Assembly (NCBI GenBank): GCA_025506515.1 | Contig: CM046453.1 | Location: forward strand, 41,423,727 to 41,487,726 | Length of the DNA stretch: 64,000 nucleotides | Origin: Flaveria trinervia | Taxonomy: Eukaryota > Streptophyta > Magnoliopsida > Asterales > Asteraceae | Direction: 5' to 3' | Shown here: in pieces, positions 21,325-33,336 of the stretch | How positions within the stretch are numbered: position 1 is the stretch's first letter | Layout: each line of letters begins with the position of its first letter | Translations under genes and position numbers: made by a program | Notes under the pieces: model-generated | Seen by the model: only the letters and a program-made list of their open reading frames with translations | What the model was told of the DNA's origin: nothing | The model's database searches: none

Positions 21325-22637
21325 ATGGCTGGACAGAAATTTTCCAAGACTCCTAGAGGCAGAGGCCATCCATGTGTGACTAGGAGTAGTACTAAGGCTC
21401 CTGAGACGACCCATGAGAACCCGAAGGTTCATGGCAGGAGCGAAGAGAATGAGAATGCTAGCCTGAATACCTCAGCTAGGGAGGCGATTGCTGATGAAGT
21501 ACACCAGGTCATGCAGACAGTCTTACCGTCTATGGTGACTGAAGTCATCAGGGCTATGAGAAGCAAGGAGAGGAAGGAGAACGAGACTAGAAAGGGATCA
21601 ACGGGCAAGGGAAGCAAAGGGGAGGAGGAACGACCAGAGCCTGAGACTGTGTTGTCCAATGAGGAGGAGGATGATGTAGTGGGGGATGCGATTGGAGGAT
21701 GTAGTTATGGGGCTTTCCAAAGGTGTAAACTCCAGACTTTCAATGGCAATGGCAATGTTGCTGCCACTCACCACTGGGTAAGGGAGATGGAGGCAGTCTT
21801 GGAGATCAGTGAGTGTCGCGAGGACCAGAAGGTGAAGTTTGCGACTGACTCTTTCATTGATTCAATGTTGTGTTGGTGGGACAATATTGTCCAAGCTGAG
21901 GGTGCCAGAGCAATCAGGAAAATGCAATGGAAGGATTTTAAGCAGTTGCTGATCGAGGATTCTGTCCTCACAGGGAACTCGATAAAATCGAGAGGGAGTT
22001 CTTGCAACTTGAAGCGGGAACCATGACTCACTAGCAGTACACCACTAAATTCAAGGAGATGGCGAGGCTAGTGCTGGATCAGGTGACGCCGGTGTCAATG
22101 AAGATCAAGAAGTACATCCAGGGATTGCCGGCTGACATTCACAGGTACCTGATTGCTACTCAGCCGGGTACCTTTCGATTGATGGTGGATTTGGCGGGTA
22201 GATTGTATGATGAGCGAGAGGAGTCTGTGGTGGAGGTGAAGAAGATGAGTGGGGATGGTTAGAACTAGAATGGGAAGAGGTTTGGACGTGGTGATTTCAC
22301 TTGAAACAAGAAGAAGATGAAGGTGGACGACCGTGGGGTGTCGTCAAGATCACGGCAGAATAAGTGTGGCAGATGTGGAAGGGAGCATACCGGTGAGTGC
22401 AGGATGGGAATGAATGTATGCTTCAGGTATGGCAAGCCTAGCCATATCGTTAGAGACTGTAGGGCGCTGAAGTGCTATAACTGTGGCGGGGAGGGCCATG
22501 CGACCAAAGACTGTAAGAAGCCGAGGGCGGAGAGCTCTGGAGCGAAGAAGAAGCCGGAGGAAGGAGGGCAGAGGGCAAGTGCTAGAGCTTACACCATGAC
22601 CCGAGAGGAAGCCAGAGCTGATCCCGATGTCGTGTAA
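21325..22637 (+). pseudogene. Gypsy-1 Gag
   Basis: Starts at ATG 21325 (MAGQKFSKTPRGRG). A charged N-terminus (to about 21640), the capsid domain (FNGNGNVAATHHWVREMEAVL, LCWWDN, then KIKKYIQGLP in another frame at 22059-22262), and a nucleocapsid with three Cys/His boxes at about 22360-22520: CGRCGREHTGEC, CFRYGKPSHIVRDC (second Cys replaced by Tyr) and CYNCGGEGHATKDC. Frameshift near 21960-21990 and a stop at 22260-22262. In Gypsy-2 the second box keeps its CX2C but ends in Tyr. Confidence 0.88.
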
Positions 22638-22917
22638 GGTATGTTTCTAGTAAAACAAACTTGTGCCTCCATATTGTTTGATTCCGGTGCTAGTAGGAGT
22701 TTTATTTCCACTAATTTCTATGCTAAGTTGCCTATTAGTAGTAGAATTGTCAGTGAACCATTCGATGTAGAAACCGCTATTGGCAAGTCCACTAGAATTA
22801 CTGATGTGATAGAGGACTGTGCTATAGAACTAGAAGGTCAGAGGTTTGCTGCTAGGTTACACGTGATGCCCCTAGGTGGATTTGATGTAGTACTAGGATG
22901 GACTAGTTAGCAACCTA
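22638..22917 (+). pseudogene. Gypsy-1 aspartic protease
   Basis: Reads SILFDSGASRSFISTNF with the DSG triad intact, then VMPLGGFDVVLGW, the typical second half (VLGMDWL), where a base loss near 22900-22912 breaks the frame. A stop codon (22635-22637) lies between Gag and protease, unlike Gypsy-2, which is open there. Confidence 0.85.
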
Positions 22918-23990
22918 TGAAGCAAGCATCGTATGTCGCAAGAAGATGATTCGATTAGTTGCGCCCTATGGGAGTTTGGTTACGATTTATGGAGATCGCG
23001 TTACTACAATCCCGAAGGTGATTTCGGTGGCGGTGGCGGGGAAGTGCATGAAACGTGAACGTAGTGCCTACTAGGCATACGTAAAAAATATGGATGCTTG
23101 GGTACCACAATTATCTAAGGTACCAGTGGTGTGCAACTTTCCGAATGTATTCCTGGATGACTTACCTGGCGTGCCACCGGATCGCAAGATTGAGTTCCAA
23201 ATTGATTTGATACCCGGTGCTCAACCGGTTGCCAAATCACCATATTGGTTAACTTTGACTGATATGAAGGAACTCATGAGCCAATTGCAGGCATTAATGG
23301 ATAAGGGATTCATTCAACCAAATATCTCTCCGCGGGGTGCTCCGGTATTGTTTGTAAAGAAAAAGGACGGAAGTATGAGAATGTACATTGACTATCGAGA
23401 GCTGAACAAGTTGACGGTGAAGAATCGGTACCCGTTAGCAAGGATTGATGACTTTTTTGACTAGCTCCAAGGTGCCAGTTGGTTCTCGAGAATAGATCTA
23501 CGATCTGGCTACCATCAATTGAAATTGAAGGAACAAGACATTCCTAAGACAGCTCTCCGTACGCGTTATGGACACTACGACTTCCATGTTATGTCTTTGG
23601 GTCTAACTAACACGTCAGCTGCCTTTATGGATTTGATGAATCGAGTGTGCCGGCCGATATTGGATAGATCAGTGATTGTGTTCATTAATGATATTCTGAT
23701 TACTTGAAGAGTGAAGAAGAGCATGCTGGTCATATTCGGGAGGTGTTGGAGATATTAAGAAGGGAGAAGTTGTATGCCAAATTCTCCAAGGGCGCGTTCT
23801 GGTTGCGCGAAGTTCAATTCTTGGGTCACGTGGTGGATCCTAACAGAATCACGGTGGACCTGACAAAGGTGGAGGCGTTATGCAATGGAAGTCACCGAAG
23901 ACGCTATTTGAGATTCGTAGTTTCTTGGGTTTGGCGGGCTACTACAGAAGATTCATCCAAGACTTTTCCAAGATTGCTTCTCTACTAACT
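22918..23990 (+). pseudogene. Gypsy-1 reverse transcriptase
   Basis: Conserved blocks: FPNVFLDDLPGVPPDRKIEF, PVAKSPYWL, KGFIQPNISPRGAPVLFVKK, DGSMRMYIDYRELNKLTVKN, then SRIDLRSGYHQ. The catalytic box is VFINDILI: the first Asp of the usual DD pair is Asn, a knock-out change; Gypsy-2 keeps FIDD. Stops at 23462-23464 and 23705-23707 and a frameshift near 23700 and 23890. The upstream VxxV linker (22918-23089) carries another stop at about 23072. Confidence 0.88.
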
Positions 23991-24459
23991 AAGTTGACCC
24001 GAAAGGATGTAAAGTTTATATGAAGTCAATCCAAGAGAAGGCGTTCGATGAACTGAAGGCGAGGTTGACTCAAGCTCATGTTCTGTCATTACCCGATGTA
24101 AGTGAAGATCTAGTGGTTTATTCTGATGCTTCCTACTCAGGGTTAGGGTGCGTGTTAATGCAGAGAAGGAAGGTTATAGCCTATGCATCCCGACAGTTGA
24201 AGGTTCATGAGGTCATTATCCTACTCATGACTTGGAGCTAGCATCCATGGTCTTTGCACTAAAGATTTGGAGGTACTATCTGTACGGGACGAAGTGTATC
24301 ATTTTCACTGACCATAAAAGCTTGAAGTACTTCTTCAAGCAAAAAGACCTGAACATGAGGCAGAGAAGATGGTTGGAGCTCATAAAAGATTATGATTGCG
24401 AGATCCACTATCATCCGGGCAAGGCGAACGTGGTGGCTGATGCCCTTAGCCGAAAATAG
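23991..24459 (+). pseudogene. Gypsy-1 RNase H
   Basis: The RT thumb and RNase H: AFDELKARLTQAHVLSLPD, then LVVYSDASYSGLGCVLMQRR with the first catalytic Asp, VIAYASRQLKVHE, the frame-shifted LELASMVFALKIWRYYLYG, FTDHKSLKYFF, and the final NVVADALSRK with the last catalytic Asp. One base is missing near 24212-24232. Standard Ty3/gypsy arrangement directly upstream of integrase. Confidence 0.88.
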
Positions 24460-25500
24460 AGGCCCGAGCCGATTTGGGTGAAAGCATATCAGCTGATCAT
24501 GACCTATGATGTGATGAAGCAAGTCAAAGAGTTTCAAGATGAGGCACTCAAAGAAGATCATCTTAACTCTGAAAGGATGAGAGGTCTAGTTGGGGAATTG
24601 GGTGAAAACACACTTGGTGTTAAAACTCGATTCGAACAGGTGTGGATTCCTTGTTTCGGGGATCTACGAGGGAAGATTATGGATGAAGCTCACAAGACTC
24701 GATAATCCATTCATCCTAGTGCCACAAAAATGTATCAAGATATGAAGAAAGATTATTGGTGGCCGGGTATGAAGCATGATCTGGTAGGGTATGTGAGTAA
24801 GTGCCTTACTTGCTTACAGGTGAAGGCCGAACAGCAGAAGCCGTATGGGAAGATTCAACCTCTAGATATACCGGAATGGAAGTGGGAGCACATCACCATG
24901 GATTTCATTAAGAAGTTGCCACGTACTCCGAAAGGGTACGATGTCATATGGGTGATTGTCGACCGTCTGACGAAGAGTGCTCACTTCTACCGATCCATGA
25001 GACATATTCATCTGAGAGGTTGGCTGACCTGTTCATCAAGTAAATTGTAACTCATCATGGTGTGTTGGTGTCTATTGAATCCGATCGTGACACCCGGTTT
25101 ACATCTAAATTTTGGAACTCGTCATGGTGACGCCATGGGGACGAGGTTACATATTAGCACGACTTATCATCCCCAAACTGATGGTCAGTCAAAAAGGACC
25201 ATACAGACACTGGAAGACATGCTAAGGGCATGTGTGATTGATTTTGGGGGAAGTTGGGATGACCACCTACCGTTAGCCGAATTCTCCTACAACAACAGCT
25301 ATCATGCCGACATTGGTATGCCACCTTGTGAGATGCTATATGGTAGGAGATGCAGAACACCCATTTGTTGGGGTGATATTGGTCCGAAGGAATTGGAGAG
25401 CATCAAGGTAATCGAGGCTACGACTAAGAAGCTTGAGAAGATTAAAGCCTTGATAAAGGCAGCCAAAGATAGATAGAAGTCGTATGCTGATAAACGACGC
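24460..25500 (+). pseudogene. Gypsy-1 integrase
   Basis: Zinc-binding N-terminus IHPSATKMYQDMKKDYWWPG with CLTCLQVK (24712-24825), first catalytic Asp in HITMDFIKKLP (about 24889-24920), second in SDRDTRFTSKFW (about 25082-25118, shifted frame), and catalytic Glu region HPQTDGQSKRTIQTLED, where the expected SER reads SKR, so Glu is replaced by Lys. Then LPLAEFSYNNSYHADIGMPP and YGRRCRTPICW. Stops at 24703-24705 and 25474-25476. Non-functional. Confidence 0.88.
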
Positions 25501-25916
25501 AGACCGATTGAGTTCCAGGTGGGTGAACGGGTTATGTTGAAGGTCTCACCTTGGAAGGGTATTATCCGATTCAGGAAGCGGGGCATGTTGAGCCCAAGTA
25601 TATAGGCCCTTTCCGAATCATTGCTCGACAAGGAGAGGTGGCCTATAGATTGGAGTTACCAGATGAGTTAAGTGGAATTTACCCGACATTCCATGTATCT
25701 CATCTGAGAAAGTGCTTAGCTGATGAAGACATGATTGTTCTACTGGAAGACATCAAAGTAGATGAAGGCTCAATTATATGAAGCAACCAGTGGCAACCAT
25801 CGATAGAAAAGAGAAGAGGCTGAGAAATAAAGTGTTCCTTTTGTGCGTGTATAATGAAGCACAGGAAGGGATTCGAATCTACATGGGAGACTGAGGAAGA
25901 AGTGAGACACCAGAAG
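25501..25916 (+). pseudogene. Gypsy-1 integrase C-terminus and chromodomain
   Basis: GPFRIIARQGEVAYRLELPD and IYPTFHVSHLRKCL mark the integrase GPY/F module. The chromodomain-like end reads KRLRNKV, then STWETEEEVRH (about 25880-25912). The first part of the domain carries a stop and frame changes. The reading runs straight into LTR sequence at 25917: the true ORF end, the polypurine tract and the first 38 bp of the 3' LTR are deleted. The Gypsy-2 equivalent is cut off at 33336. Confidence 0.8.
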
Positions 25917-26945
25917 ATGAAGAATAAAAGTAGGAAATGCAATTTAACCCAAGTTGAGGGGTTAAAAATGTAAAAGGGGACAAAAGTACAAAAGTTAGTG
26001 TAAAGGTGGGCATGGCCGCCCACCCTCACTTCACATCACCTTTTTCATTCGATTAGAGAGAAAGAGAGCTGAAAACTATCGGGTTGAACAACAAGAAGAA
26101 GAAGTGGTCGAATTCAAGGTAAGAATTCGAAGTTTTTAAGTGTTTATGATGGTTTTATCTCGGTTATGTGCTTATGTGTTTGTATGTGTGTTTGTGTGTA
26201 TTCGTGTGTATGTTTGGTGGGTTTCCAGGTGTTTGAACTCATTTGCATATGGGTTAGAAGGAAGATACACCCAAAGTTGCACTAGGTGAGTTTTTAGACC
26301 CCGATTTTACCTGTTTTAAATTCTCTTTGCGGCTGAAAATGTATTTAAACGATTTTACAATGTTTATGTATGTATACCCGTATGTATTATGCATGTTTGA
26401 TGATGTTCCTTAGGTTTTATTAAGTTGTTCATGCTTAGAATAGCCTTGGTAAGCGTAGAACAAATAGGCTTGATGTTTGGGTTTGAAAATGTCCTAGAAA
26501 TATGTTGAGTAGAAGGTTCATGCGCCTAAATAAGGCTCATGTACCTGGAATTGCCTTAGAAATGTTTAAGTGTAACTCATGCACGTGAACAGTGGTTCAT
26601 GTACCTAGAATTTGTAATCGGACGACTAAGTGTAGGGCCATGCACCCCAATAGTGCCCATGCATCTGAATAGCCCATGCGCCTAACTATGCCCAATCGTC
26701 CAAACCCCATGCGCCTAAGTGTCCATGTGTTCGAATGGAGCATACGCCCAAATAGTATCAATGCGGTTGAATAGCTCATGCGCCTAAGTTTTAAAACAGT
26801 TAAGTGTTGGCTGATGCGCGTACATAGTGATAAAACACCCGAACATGGCTCATGCGCCCAAATAGTGTTGGTGCGGCTAAACACTTAGAATTTATTACGA
26901 GATTTTTGAGAGTCTGTGCTATTAAGGTTTTGACCAAGGTTTGAC
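25917..26945 (+). repeat. 3' LTR of Gypsy-1, truncated at both ends
   Basis: Matches 18999-20042 of the 5' LTR. Lacks the first 38 bp, and is interrupted after GGTTTGAC by the Gypsy-2 LTR. The rest of this LTR (equivalent of 20043-20971) is not found in the window. It lacks the 38-bp duplication of the 5' LTR, which therefore arose after insertion. Confidence 0.87.
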
Positions 26946-28860
26946 TATAACACCCAGTTATTTTTAAAAGAAGAATAAGAAATGAAGAATAAAGAAAGGA
27001 AACATCAATAAACCCAAGTTGAGGGGTTAAAAGTGTAAAAAGGACAAAAGTACAAAGAAGTTGGTGTAAAGGTGGGCATGGCCACCCACCCTCACTTCCC
27101 ATCACCTTTTCTACACCTAATCTTCGGTCATTTTAGAGAGAGAAAGGAAGAGAGCAGAAACACTCTCGTTTTGAAGAAGAAGAAAAGAAGAGGTTGAATT
27201 CAAGGTAAGAATTCAATGTTTTAAGTGTTTGTGTTGGGTTTTGTCTCGGGTACAGGCTTATGTGCTTGTGTGTGGTCGTGTGTGTGTGTTTTGTGGGTTT
27301 CTAGGTGTTCGAACTCATTTGCAAACGGGTTAGAAGGAAGATACACCCAAGTTGCACCAGGTGACTTTTTAGACCCCGTTTTCCTTGTTTAAACTCTTCT
27401 TGGGGCTGAAAATGTGTTAAAACGATTTTACAATGTTTATGTATGTATACCGGTATGTATAATGCATGTTGATGATGTTTCTTAGATGCTTATAAGTTGT
27501 TCATACTTAGAATAGCCTTGGTAAGCTTAGAACAATTAGGCTTGAGGTTTTGGTTCGGAAATATCCTAGAAATATGTTGAATAGAAGGTTCATGCGCCTT
27601 AGTAAGGCCCATGTGCCTGGAATTTGCCTTAGAAATGTCTAAGTGTAACTCATGCGCCTGAACAGTGCCCTCATGCGCCTAGAATAATAGTCGGACGACT
27701 AAGGTAGGGCCATACGCCCAAATAGTACCCATACGTCCGAATGGACCATGCACCTAAGTTTCCATACGCCCGAATATTATCCATGCACCTGAAATAGCTC
27801 GTGCGCCTAAGCGTTGAAAGGGTTAAGTGTTGGCTGATGCGCCTGCATAGTGATAAAACGCCCGAACAGGGCCCATGCACCGAAATAGTGTCAAAGCGCC
27901 TAAACACTTAGAATTTATCACAGAATTTTTAGGAGTCTGTGCTTTTAGGGTTTTGATCGAGGTTTGACTAGGGCTTATAATTGCTTGGTTTCATGCATTA
28001 TTACGATTGCCTTATGATTGTTCCTTATTATTATTATTATTATTAATTTTATTATTAATATTATTGCTAACAGTGCATGACTTTACGTGGTGTGTTTATT
28101 ATTGTAATGTAAAGTATTATTAATAATAATAAAGTGAAAGAGTAATAAAGAAGAGAAGTGGAACTTAATTTAAAATGTTAACAAGTCTTGCAAGCTTATA
28201 GGAGGTGCATGACCATGAGGTCGTTAGCTCAACTGTGATGCGGGATAGCTACCCTAGGTGTCTAGGCCAGCCTTGTAAACAATATTTAGAGCCTCTTGTG
28301 GGAACAGAGGGCCCAGCACCATTTCCCCTGCACACATAGTTTATGGTATTGCTCATTGGTCCACATAGACAGTCAAAGATAAAGATAAAAGTATACAGAG
28401 TAAACAAGGCATACAATAAAGAGAAAAGCATTATCTGAATGCATAGTTAATGCGTGCTCACGTATAAAGAGATGAAGTTTTCATAAAAAGAGTATTTTTA
28501 TATGTATACCTACAGAAAGTATTTTATTACTTTTAAAACTAGAACTCACTCAGCAACGTTGACTTTTATACATTTTTAGTTGGCAGGTAAATATTGCTGA
28601 GGATGGCAAAAGGGTGAAGATACTCGGCAGGGAAAGACTGACATCCATTCATACATATTATTGCTGTTTTTTTGTAATGCACTTAAACAGTTCTTTTGTA
28701 TTCGGTTAAACAAAAGTGTATTGCTCAACAACAGTGTTTTAGTGAAATGAATGGTTTTTGGTAGAATAATTCTACTGCTCAAGCTTGTAAATTTATAATG
28801 TTTAATGTATTTAATGCTATGAATGACCACCTGTGGGGTCTCCGGGAACGGGGCCTTACA
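26946..28860 (+). repeat. 5' LTR of Gypsy-2
   Basis: 1915 bp, starts TATAACACCC (TG to TA change) and ends GGGCCTTACA. Preceded by TTGAC (26941-26945), the putative target sequence. Contains the CATGCGCC array (about 27585-27900) and an ATT-rich tract (28025-28070). Confidence 0.9.
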
Positions 28861-28863
28861 AGT

Positions 28864-28875
28864 TGGTATCAGAGC
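28864..28875 (+). promoter_or_regulatory. Primer binding site of Gypsy-2
   Basis: TGGTATCAGAGC three bases after the LTR; initiator-Met type. The leader 28876-29209 has no other supported feature. Confidence 0.9.
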
Positions 28876-29209
28876 CAAAGATTAAGAGAATTGGGTTAAA
28901 TAAAATTTTAAAACCTAAACTTAAACTGAAAATGGGACAATTGGAGGGATGTCAGCCCGAGTAGCTACGTGCCATCAGGTATTTTCTTAATGTTAACTGG
29001 TATTATGTGTGCATGCTATTTGATTTATGTGTTCTTAGTAGATTTAGATACTGATTAAGTAAGGATAGGAAATGCTTGGGGTATGAAGAGTAAAGTAAGT
29101 GGCTAATCACAACTGCCCACTGTAATTAGGGACTTACTATACTCGACATAAACTGAGTTGTTACCTTGAATGAGTGTGTTAGCATTTAAATCTTATGGCA
29201 TTATAGAGG

Positions 29210-30453
29210 ATGGCTGGACGGAAATCTTCCAGACCCCTAGAGGCAGAGGCCATCCACGTGTGACTAGGAGTAGTGCTAAGGATCCTGAGACGACCCATGA
29301 GAACCCTGAGGTCATGGCCGGAGCAAAGAGAATGAGAATGCTAGCTTGAATGCCTCAGCTAGGAGGCGATTGCTGATGAAGTACACCAGGTCATGCATGC
29401 ACTCTTACAGTTTGTGGTGACTGAAGTCATCAGGGCTGTGAACCAGAGCCTGAGACTGTGTTGTCCGATGTGGAGGAAGATGATGTAGTGTGGGTAGCGA
29501 CCGGAGGGTGCAGTTATGGGGCGTTCCAAAGGTGTAAGCCCCCGACTTTGATGGAAATGGCAATACTGCGGCCACCCACCGTTGGGTGAGAGAGATGGAG
29601 GCAGTCTTGGAGATCAGTGAGTGCCACGAGAACCAAAACGTGAAGTTCGCGAGTCACTCTTTCGTTGATTCAGCGCTTTGTTGGTGGGACAATATTGTCC
29701 AGCTAAGGGTACCAGGGCAATAGGAAGGATGAGGTGGAGTGAACTGAAGAAGTTGGTGGTCGAGGAATTCTGTCCTCATAGGGAACTCAATAAAATCGAG
29801 AGGGAGTTCTTGCAACTTGAAGCGGGAACCATGACCCACCAGCAGTACACCACTAAATTGAACAAGATGGCGAGGCTAGTGCCGGATCAGGTGACGCCGG
29901 TGTCAAGGAAGATCAAGAGGTACATCCAAGGACTACTGGCTATCATTCGCAGGCACCTGATTGCTGCTCAGCCAGGTACCTTTCGATCGGTGGTGGATTT
30001 GGCGGGTAGATTGTATGATGAGAGAGAGGAGACTGTGGTGGAGGTGAAGAAGATGAGTGGGGATGGTAAGAACTAGAATGGGAAGAAGTTTGGACGTGGT
30101 GGTTTCACTTCAAACAACAAGAAGATGAAGGTGTACGACTGTGAGGTATCGTCAAGATTAGGGCGGAATAAGTGTAGTAGTTGTGGGAGGGAGCACACCG
30201 GTGAGTGCAGGATGGGAATGAATGTATGCTTTAGATGTGGCAAGCCTGGCCACATCGCTAGAGACTATAGGTTGCTAAAGTGCTATAACTATGGTGGGGA
30301 GGGCCACGCGACCAAAGACTGTAAGAAGCTGAGGGCGGAGAGCTCTGGAGCGAAGAAGAAGCCGGAGGAAGCAGGGCAGAGGGCAAGTGTTAGAGCTTAC
30401 ACCATGACCTGGGAGGAAGCCAAAGCTGACCCCGATGTCGTCTCAGGTATGAT
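29210..30453 (+). pseudogene. Gypsy-2 Gag
   Basis: The ATG at 29210 begins a Gypsy-1-like N-terminus that soon shifts frame (near 29240 and 29310). About 75 bp of the charged linker are deleted near 29441 compared with Gypsy-1. The capsid is readable at 29678-30076 (FCPHRELNKIEREFLQLEAG, QVTPVSRKIKRYIQGL). Knuckles at 30170-30330: CSSCGREHTGEC, CFRCGKPGHIARDY (last Cys to Tyr), CYNYGGEGHATKDC (second Cys to Tyr). A stop at 30074-30076 lies between capsid and knuckles. Confidence 0.86.
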
Positions 30454-31700
30454 TCTAGTAAACCAAACTTGTGCCTTTGTATTGTTTGATTCTGGTGCTT
30501 GTAGAAGTTTTATTTCCATTACTTTCTGTGCTAAGTTGCCTATTAGTAGTAGAAATGTCAGTGAACCATTCGATGTAGAAACCGCTATTGGCAAGTACAC
30601 TAGAATTACTGATGTGATAGAGGACTGTGTCATAGAACTAGAAGGTCATAGGTTTGCTTCTAGGTTACGTGATGCCCCTAGGTGGATTTGATGTCGTACT
30701 AGGGATGAACTGGTTAGCAACCAATGAAGCAAACATCGTATGTCGCAAGAAGATGATTCGATTAGTTGCACCCGATGGGAGTTTGGTTACGATTTATGGA
30801 GATCGCGTTACTACGATTCCGAAGATGATTTCGATGGCGGTGGCGGGGAAGTGCATGAAACGTGGAAGTAGTGCCTACTTGGCCTATGTAAAAGATGTGG
30901 ATGCGTCGGTACCACAATTATCTGAGGTGCCAGTGGTGTGCGACTTTCCTGACGTATTCCCGGAAGACTTACCCGGCGTGCCACCGGATCGCGAGATTGA
31001 GTTCCAAATTGATTTGATACCCGGTGCTCAACCCGTTGCCAAAGCACCATATCGATTAGCTGCGACTGAGATGAAGGAACTCTTGAGCCAATTGAAGAAG
31101 TTGATGGATAAGGGATTCATTCGACCGAGTATCTCCGCGTGGGGTGCTTGAGTATTATTTGTAAAGAAAAAGGATTGAAGTATGCGAATGTGCATTGACT
31201 ATCGAGAGCTAAATAGGTTGACGGTGAAGAATCGGTACCCGTTACCGAGGATTGATGACTTGTTCGACTAGCTCCAAGGTGCCGGTTGGTTCTCAAGAAT
31301 AGATCTACGATCTGGCTACCATCAATTGAAGGTGAAAGAACAAGACATTCCTAAGACAGCTCTCCATACACGTTATGGACACTACGAGTTCCTCGTTATG
31401 TCTTTTGGTCTAACTAACACGCAAGATGCCTTTATGGATTTGATGAATTGAGTGTGCCGGCCGATGTTGGATAGATTAGTGATTGTGTTCATTGATGATA
31501 TCCTGATCTCGAAGAGCGAAGAAGAGCATGTCGGTCATATTCGGGAGGTGTTGGAGACATTAAGAAGGGAGAAGTTGTATGCCAAATTCTCCAAGTGCGT
31601 GTTCTGGTTGTGTGAAGATTAGTTCTTAGGTCATGTGGTGAATCCTGACAGAATCATGGTGGACCAGGCAAAGGTGGAGGCGGTTATGCAATAGAAGTCA
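30454..31700 (+). pseudogene. Gypsy-2 protease and reverse transcriptase
   Basis: The protease is open from Gag: LFDSGACRSFISITF keeps DSG. A frame change near 30660-30690 leads to GGFDVVLGMNWLATNEANIV. The linker VVCDFPDVFPEDLPGVPPDR and KGFIRPSISAWGA are open to 31151, ended by a TGA. The RT core follows with several stops (31149, 31176, 31268, 31448). The catalytic box VFIDDILIS (31485-31511) is intact, unlike Gypsy-1. Palm and thumb run to about 31700. Confidence 0.86.
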
Positions 31701-32270
31701 CCAAGAACGCCATCCGAGATTCGTAGCTTCTTGGGTTTGGCGGGTTACTATAGAAGGTTCATTCAAGTGTTTTCCAAGATCGCTTCTCCACTAACCAAGT
31801 TGACCCGGAAAGATGTGAAGTTTATATGGGGTCAAGCTAAAGAGAAAGCATTCGAGGAGTTAAAGACAAGGTTGACTCAAGCTCCTATCCTGTCATTACC
31901 CGAAGGAAGCGAGGATTTGGTGGTCTATTCAGATGCTTCCTACTCGGGGTTTGGGTGCGTGTTAATGCAGAGAGGGAAGGTTATAGCCTATGCATCCCGA
32001 CAGTTGAAGGTTCATGAGGTCAATTATCCCACTCATGACTTGGAGCTAGCAGCCGTGGTCTTTGCACTAAAGATTTGGAGGCACTATCTGTACAGGACGA
32101 AGTGCACTATTTTTATTGACCACAAAAGCTTGAAGTATTTCTTTGAGTAGAAGGACCTGAACATGAGGCAGAGAAGATGGTTGGAACTCATAAAAGATTA
32201 TGATTACGAGATCCACTATCATTCGGGCAAAGCCAACGTGATGGCTGATGCCCTTAGCCGAAAGGAGAGG
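31701..32270 (+). pseudogene. Gypsy-2 RNase H
   Basis: Open 31731-32150: FLGLAGYYRRFIQVFSKIA, KAFEELKTRLTQAPILSLPE, LVVYSDASYSGFGCVLMQRG, YPTHDLELAAVVFALKIWRH and DHKSLKYFFE, then a TAG; it resumes with MRQRRWLELIKDYDYEIHYH and ADALSRKE. The catalytic SDAS and ADALS segments are both present. The best preserved enzyme of the two Gypsy copies. Confidence 0.88.
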
Positions 32271-33336
32271 CCCAATCCAATTCGGGTGAAAGCATATCAA
32301 CTGATCATAACCTCTGATGTGATGAAGCAAGTCAAAGAGTTTCAAGATGAGGCACTGAAAGAAGATCATCTTAACTCGGAAAGAATGAGAGGTCTGGTTG
32401 GGGAATTGGGTGAAAACACACTTGGTGTTGAAACCCGATACGGACGGGTGTGGATTCCTCGTTTTGGGGATCTACATGTGAAGATTATGGATGATGCTCA
32501 CAAGACTCGATACTCCATTCATCCTAGTGCCACAAAAATGTATCATGATATGAAGAAAGATTATTGGTGGCCATGTATGAAGCGCGATGTGGTGGGGTGT
32601 GTGAGTAAGTGCCTTACTTTCTTACAGGTGAAGGCCGAACATCAAGGAAATTGTAACTCATCATGTTGTGCCGGTGTCTGTTGTGTCTGATCGTGACATC
32701 AGGATTACATCTAAATTTTGGAAGAAATTCCACAACGCCATGGGGACGAGGTTACATATTAGCACGGCTTATCATCCTTAGATTGATGGTCAGTCAGAAA
32801 GGACCATCAAGACACTAGAAGACATGCTTCGGGCATGTGTGATTGATTTTTAGGGAAGTTGGGATGACCACTTACCACTAGCTGAATTCTCATACAACAA
32901 CAGCTATCATGCCAGCATTGGCATGCCACCATATGAGATACTATATGGTGGGAGATGCAAAACCCCCGTTTGTTGGGGTGATATTGGTCAGAAGGAATTG
33001 GGGAGCGTCGAGGTAATCAAGGCTACGACTGAGAAGCTTAAGAAGATTAAAGCCTTCATGAAGGCAGCTAAAGATAGACAAAAGTCATATTTTGATAAAC
33101 GACGTAGACCAATTGAGTTCCAGGTGGGTGACCGGTTATGTTGAAGGTCTCACCTTGGAAGGGTATTATCTGATTCAGGAAGTGGGGCAAGTTGGGCCCA
33201 AGGTATATAGGCCCTTTCAGAATCATTGCTCGAGTAGGAGAGGTGGCCTATAGATTGGAGTTACCAGATAAGTTTAGTGGAATTCACCTCACATTCCATG
33301 TATTTCATCTGAGAAAGTGCATAGCTGGTGAAGACA
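32271..33336 (+). pseudogene. Gypsy-2 integrase with internal deletion
   Basis: The zinc-binding part is intact (IHPSATKMYHDMKKDYWWP, with CLTFLQVK where the second Cys is Phe). About 202 bp are missing at 32643-32645 relative to Gypsy-1 24834-25035, removing the first catalytic Asp (ITMDF) segment. The second Asp (SDRDIRITSKFW) and the QSERTIKTLED Glu region remain but are frame-shifted. The C-terminal module is readable to HVFHLRKCIAGED, where Copia-C starts. Confidence 0.87.

Larger units (their letters stand above)
18961..26945 (+). mobile_element. Gypsy-1, Ty3/gypsy chromovirus (Tekay/Del-like)
   Basis: 5' LTR 18961-20971, primer site, gag with three zinc knuckles, PR-RT-RH-IN order, C-terminal chromodomain and a broken 3' LTR (25917-26945). 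Inserted in Copia-A Gag. The flank on the other side is not recoverable, so no target duplication can be shown (left 5 bp are TTAGT). Long LTRs starting TGTAACACCC and a degenerate C-terminal chromodomain fit the Tekay/Del group of chromoviruses. Chromodomains steer integration to heterochromatin (family knowledge). Confidence 0.88.
26946..33336 (+). mobile_element. Gypsy-2, same chromovirus family, 3' end lost
   Basis: The 5' LTR (26946-28860), primer site, gag, PR, RT, RH and IN follow the Gypsy-1 order and align along their length. It sits inside the 3' LTR of Gypsy-1. It stops in the chromodomain linker (equivalent of Gypsy-1 25733) where the Copia-C LTR begins. LTR pieces at 52111-52873 are probably what remains of its 3' side. 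Confidence 0.87.
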
